Made by a program: the position numbers and the translations under genes
In this document: positions 61,160-64,000 of the stretch, piece after piece
Numbering within the stretch: the first letter of the stretch is position 1
Layout of the letters: the number at the start of each line of letters is the position of its first letter
NCBI GenBank assembly: GCA_910575005.1
Contig: CAJTCL010000002.1
Coordinates: 310,001 to 374,000, forward strand
DNA length: 64,000 bases
Reading direction: 5' to 3'
From: Lachnospiraceae bacterium
Lineage (GTDB): Bacteria > Bacillota > Clostridia > Lachnospirales > Lachnospiraceae
The notes under the pieces: generated by a model
Databases searched by the model: none
The model's input: only the letters and a program-made list of their open reading frames with translations
Told to the model about the DNA's origin: nothing

Positions 61160-62464
61160 GTGACATATAATTTTGATAAATATGATCAATTGACAGATAT
61201 GAATTATTACAGACATCTGGGAAAAGTAGTAAAAATTGTAGGACTTACGATAGAATCTGTGGGCCCTAACGCCAAACTGAATGACCTTTGCCGTATTATC
61301 ATTGATAAGAACAGAAATGTTTCCATTATGGCAGAAGTAGTGGGATTCAGGGATAAAAGACTGCTTCTTATGCCATATGAGAGCGTAGAAGGTCTAGGCG
61401 TAGGATGTATCGTAGAGAATACGGGACATCCTTTGTCTGTTTATGTGGGAAATGAAATGCTGGGGCATACCTTAGACGGCATGGGAAGGCCGACAGATAT
61501 TGAGGAGTTGACACTGAGAGAAGAATATCCAGTAGATGCAGCTCCCCCAGATCCAATGGCAAGAGTAATTATTGATGAGGTTCTTCCATTGGGAGTAAAA
61601 GCAGTGGATGGTCTGATCACTGTAGGAAAAGGACAAAGAATTGGGATTTTTGCAGGTTCTGGTGTTGGTAAGAGTACCTTGCTTGGCATGTTTGCCAGAA
61701 ATACACGTGCAGATATCAATGTAATAGCGTTGATTGGCGAGCGTGGCAGAGAGGTAAGAGAATTTATTGAGCGCGATATGGGAGAAGAAGGCATGCGTCG
61801 TTCCGTAGTGATTGTTGCCACTTCTGACCGTCCAGCATTACTTAGGCGTAATGCTGCTAAGACGGCAACGGCGATTGCAGAGTATTTTCGAGATCAGGGC
61901 AAAGATGTCTTATTGATGATGGATTCTTTGACACGTTTTTCTATGGCTCAGCGAGAAATTGGGCTGGCCTCCGGGGAACCGCCTGTGACCAGAGGATATC
62001 CGCCCAGTGTGTATTCTGAGATGCCAAAGCTTTTGGAGCGTGCTGGAAATTCCGATAAAGGTTCCATTACTGGATTGTACACCGTTCTGGTAGATGGAGA
62101 TGATTTTAATGAACCAATTACAGATACTGCAAGAAGTATTTTAGATGGGCATATTATGCTAGACCGAAAACTAGCACATAAAAATCATTATCCTGCGATT
62201 GATGTCTTACAGAGTATTTCCCGTGTTATGAGTTCTATTGTAGACAGAGAACACAAGGAAGCGTCAGGTAAATTAAAAAATGTCCTAGCTACTTATCAAG
62301 AAGCAGAAGATTTAATCAATATTGGTGCATATAAAAAAGGTTCGAATCGTAATATTGATTATGCCATTGAAAAGATTGATGAAGTAAATCAGTTTTTGCT
62401 GCAAGAAACACATGATAAGTTTACCTTTGAAGAAATACTTGACATGATGGAACATATTTTTTAA
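61160..62464 (+). CDS. fliI: flagellar export ATPase FliI
   Basis: A 434-residue F1-type ATPase: Walker A [43 protein letters not shown]-type region ([16 protein letters not shown]), Walker B [22 protein letters not shown], then ATSEP-like [26 protein letters not shown]. It energises export of flagellar proteins. GTG 61160 is behind GAGGAAG; the ATG at 61158 is out of frame. Confidence 0.97.
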   Translation: [434 protein letters not shown]

Positions 62465-62497
62465 AACATATGGATTAAGAATAGAATAGAGGAAATC

Positions 62498-62947
62498 ATG
62501 GCTAAGTTTACATATAGAATGCAGAATATCCTCAATATTAAATATAAGCTGGAAACGCAGGCAAAGACAGCTTTTTCTGTTGCCGCTGCAAAGTTGGATC
62601 TGGAGGAAGAAAAGCTTGAGGGACTGCGGCAGCGCAAAAATGCCTACGAGGTACGAGCACAGGAATTGATCGCTGACCGACTTGATTTTCAGGAAATTAA
62701 GATAAATCGGGTAGCCATTGAAACCATGAAAGGCGCAATCCGAAATCAGACGCTTGCTGTCCATGTGGCAGAGCGAAATTTAGAAAACGCCAGAATACAT
62801 TTACAAGAAATTATGACAGAGCGCAAAACGCATGAGATCTTGAAGGATAAAGCATTTGAGGAATTTAAGAAAGAACTGGAAAAGGAAGAGAGCAAGGCAG
62901 TGGATGAGCTGGTGAGCTTTACCCATAACCATGTAGAAGAAGGATAG
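62498..62947 (+). CDS. fliJ: flagellar export chaperone FliJ
   Basis: A 149-residue, almost entirely coiled-coil protein: FTYRMQNILNIKYKLETQAKTAFSVAAAKLDLEEEKL and HVAERNLENARIHLQEIMTERKTHEILKDKAFEEFKKEL. FliJ sits in the centre of the FliI hexamer and links it to the export gate. Sequence conservation in this family is low, so the call rests on length, coiled coil and position after fliI. Confidence 0.9.
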   Translation: MAKFTYRMQNILNIKYKLETQAKTAFSVAAAKLDLEEEKLEGLRQRKNAYEVRAQELIADRLDFQEIKINRVAIETMKGAIRNQTLAVHVAERNLENARIHLQEIMTERKTHEILKDKAFEEFKKELEKEESKAVDELVSFTHNHVEEG

Positions 62948-62959
62948 GCGGTGACAGAT

Positions 62960-63799
62960 ATGGCAGACCAGGTGTTAGAACAAGGAGAAAATGGGGCCTT
63001 GGATAAAAAGGCACAGAGGAAAGCTGAAAGAGCAAGAAAAAAAGAAGAGAAAAAAAATAGGCAACAGATGCAGGAAGAAGTAACAGAAGAGGAAGAAAGC
63101 GGCGGAAAAGTTGCAGTTATTCTGGCAACTATTGTCTTTATCGTAATCTGGCTTGCAATTCTGGCGCTGGTAATTAAAATGGATATCGGTGGATTTGGTT
63201 CTACAGTGTTGCAGCCGATTCTCAAGGATGTACCTTATATTAACAAAATTTTGCCGGACAGCGCTAAGAAAGAGGAAACAAAAGATGTCCAGTATCCTTA
63301 TACTACTTTAGATGAAGCAATTGACCGCATCAAAGAACTGGAGAAGGAATTATCCAGCAGTCAGTCAAAATCTAAAGGAAAGTCAGACAATGTGAAGCAG
63401 CTGGAAGCGGAAGTGGCAAGGCTCAAGGAATTTGAAAATAAGCAGGCAGAATTTGAACAGGAAAGATCAGATTTTTATAAAGAGGTAGTGTTTAACGAGA
63501 AAGCGCCCGATATATCAGAATATAAAGCATATTATGAAAGTATTGATCCTGCTAATGCAGAGGCTTTGTATAAACAGGTAGTTCAGCAGCAAGAAGGGGA
63601 TCAGCAGATCGAGGAATATGCCAATACTTATGCATCTATGAAGCCGAAACAGGCGGCAGCGCTGATGGAACAGATGACAGATGATTTGAAATTAGTGGCT
63701 AAGATTTTACAGAATATGGACACAGATTCGCGCGCCAAGATTTTAGATGCGATGGATTCCGAAGTGGCAGCAAGACTCACAAAGATCATGGAACCATAA
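62960..63799 (+). CDS. MotE/MgtE N-terminal-domain-like flagellar protein
   Basis: A 279-residue protein with a Lys/Glu-rich N-terminus, one transmembrane helix (about 49-75, VAVILATIVFIVIWLAILALVI), a coiled coil (about 115-170) and a C-terminal MgtE-N-like domain (EYANTYASMKPKQAAALMEQM, VAKILQNMDTDSRAKILDAM). This is the layout of MotE/YlxF, a chaperone or stator-associated protein found between fliJ and fliK in Firmicutes. ATG 62960 follows GGCGGTGA; a GTG at 62951 is an alternative start. Confidence 0.85.
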   Translation: MADQVLEQGENGALDKKAQRKAERARKKEEKKNRQQMQEEVTEEEESGGKVAVILATIVFIVIWLAILALVIKMDIGGFGSTVLQPILKDVPYINKILPDSAKKEETKDVQYPYTTLDEAIDRIKELEKELSSSQSKSKGKSDNVKQLEAEVARLKEFENKQAEFEQERSDFYKEVVFNEKAPDISEYKAYYESIDPANAEALYKQVVQQQEGDQQIEEYANTYASMKPKQAAALMEQMTDDLKLVAKILQNMDTDSRAKILDAMDSEVAARLTKIMEP

Positions 63800-63866
63800 T
63801 ATATTAGGTTATAAGATCCTTTGAGATTTTATAATAAATAAAAATAATCAGAAAGGAGGAATAGGC

Positions 63867-64000
63867 ATGACAACCAGTAAAATAGCTCAGATGGCGTCTC
63901 TTTTAAACAGTCCAGACTTAATGAATACACAGAAACAAACGCAGCAAACAGATTTGGCGTTTGGAGCTTTCTTAAGTCAGACATCAGGCAATACCAGACA
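63867..64000 (+). CDS. fliK: flagellar hook-length control protein FliK, N-terminal fragment cut by window end
   Basis: Only the first 44 codons are in the window (MTTSKIAQMASLLNSPDLMN, then QKQTQQTDLAFGAFLSQTSG). The Gln/Thr-rich, low-complexity start, AGGAGG upstream and position after fliJ-motE fit FliK, whose order in relatives is the same. The conserved C-terminal domain is outside, so the call rests mainly on position. Confidence 0.65.
   Translation, partial: MTTSKIAQMASLLNSPDLMNTQKQTQQTDLAFGAFLSQTSGNTR

Overview
This window looks like a chromosomal segment of a motile, spore-forming Clostridia member of the Lachnospiraceae type. The support is the AT-rich sequence, strong AGGAGG ribosome sites, FabK-type fatty acid synthesis, a CodY gene followed by a flagellar operon, a sporulation sigma-K gene, and several small families typical of that group (DUF1836, DUF4366, DUF1292, DUF5662, YerC). 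No rRNA, tRNA or CRISPR array was seen.

Layout. 1-7.2 kb: the end of a surface protein, an orphan ABC solute-binding lipoprotein, a PHP phosphatase, the yerC regulator, a DUF1836 gene and the helicase pcrA, then a small membrane protein (DUF4366) behind a long, apparently structured RNA leader. 7.2-9.6 kb: a compact AT-rich restriction-modification island with a BglI-like endonuclease, an N4-cytosine-type methyltransferase and a small HTH regulator. 9.8-12.6 kb: a secreted C39-like protein and ilvN-ilvC. 12.6-18.2 kb: a small XRE/DUF6442 operon, a bacitracin/lantibiotic-type ABC exporter, and a divergent two-component system with phased direct repeats between them. 18.3-20.4 kb: an IbrA/IbrB-like pair (PAPS-reductase-fold protein plus ParB-like protein) with its own promoter and leader. 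20.5-25.8 kb: two secreted Fn3 proteins, one fused to a metallo-beta-lactamase domain and placed between tyrA and aroA.

25.8-36.2 kb: a palindromic repeat element, an EF-G-like GTPase, a chemoreceptor, a Cu/Zn-SOD family protein, leuS with a small partner, a DUF1292 protein and an HD-GYP protein. 36.3-45.9 kb: a complete elongation-type FASII/acetyl-CoA carboxylase operon (acpP, fabK, fabD, fabG, fabF, accB, fabZ, accC, fused accD-accA, and a second FabK/NMO-like flavoprotein). It starts from a promoter overlapped by a FabT-type palindrome. 45.9-46.2 kb: three identical 92-bp tandem repeats, followed by a GH13 protein whose catalytic motifs all look destroyed, a TraX-like protein and a DUF5662 protein. 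49.5-56.1 kb: sigK without a pro-sequence, comM, dprA, topA and codY. 56.4 kb to the end: the flagellar operon flgB-flgC-fliE-fliF-fliG-fliH-fliI-fliJ-motE-like-fliK (cut by the window end).

How the parts fit: branched-chain amino acid synthesis (ilvN, ilvC), its sensor CodY, and motility (flagellar genes, chemoreceptor, HD-GYP) suggest linked nutrient and motility control. The accessory parts (restriction island, IbrA/IbrB, palindromic element, 92-bp repeats, pseudo-GH13) are the places most likely to hold undescribed biology. All functional calls come from reading the sequence and remembered family features; no searches were run.
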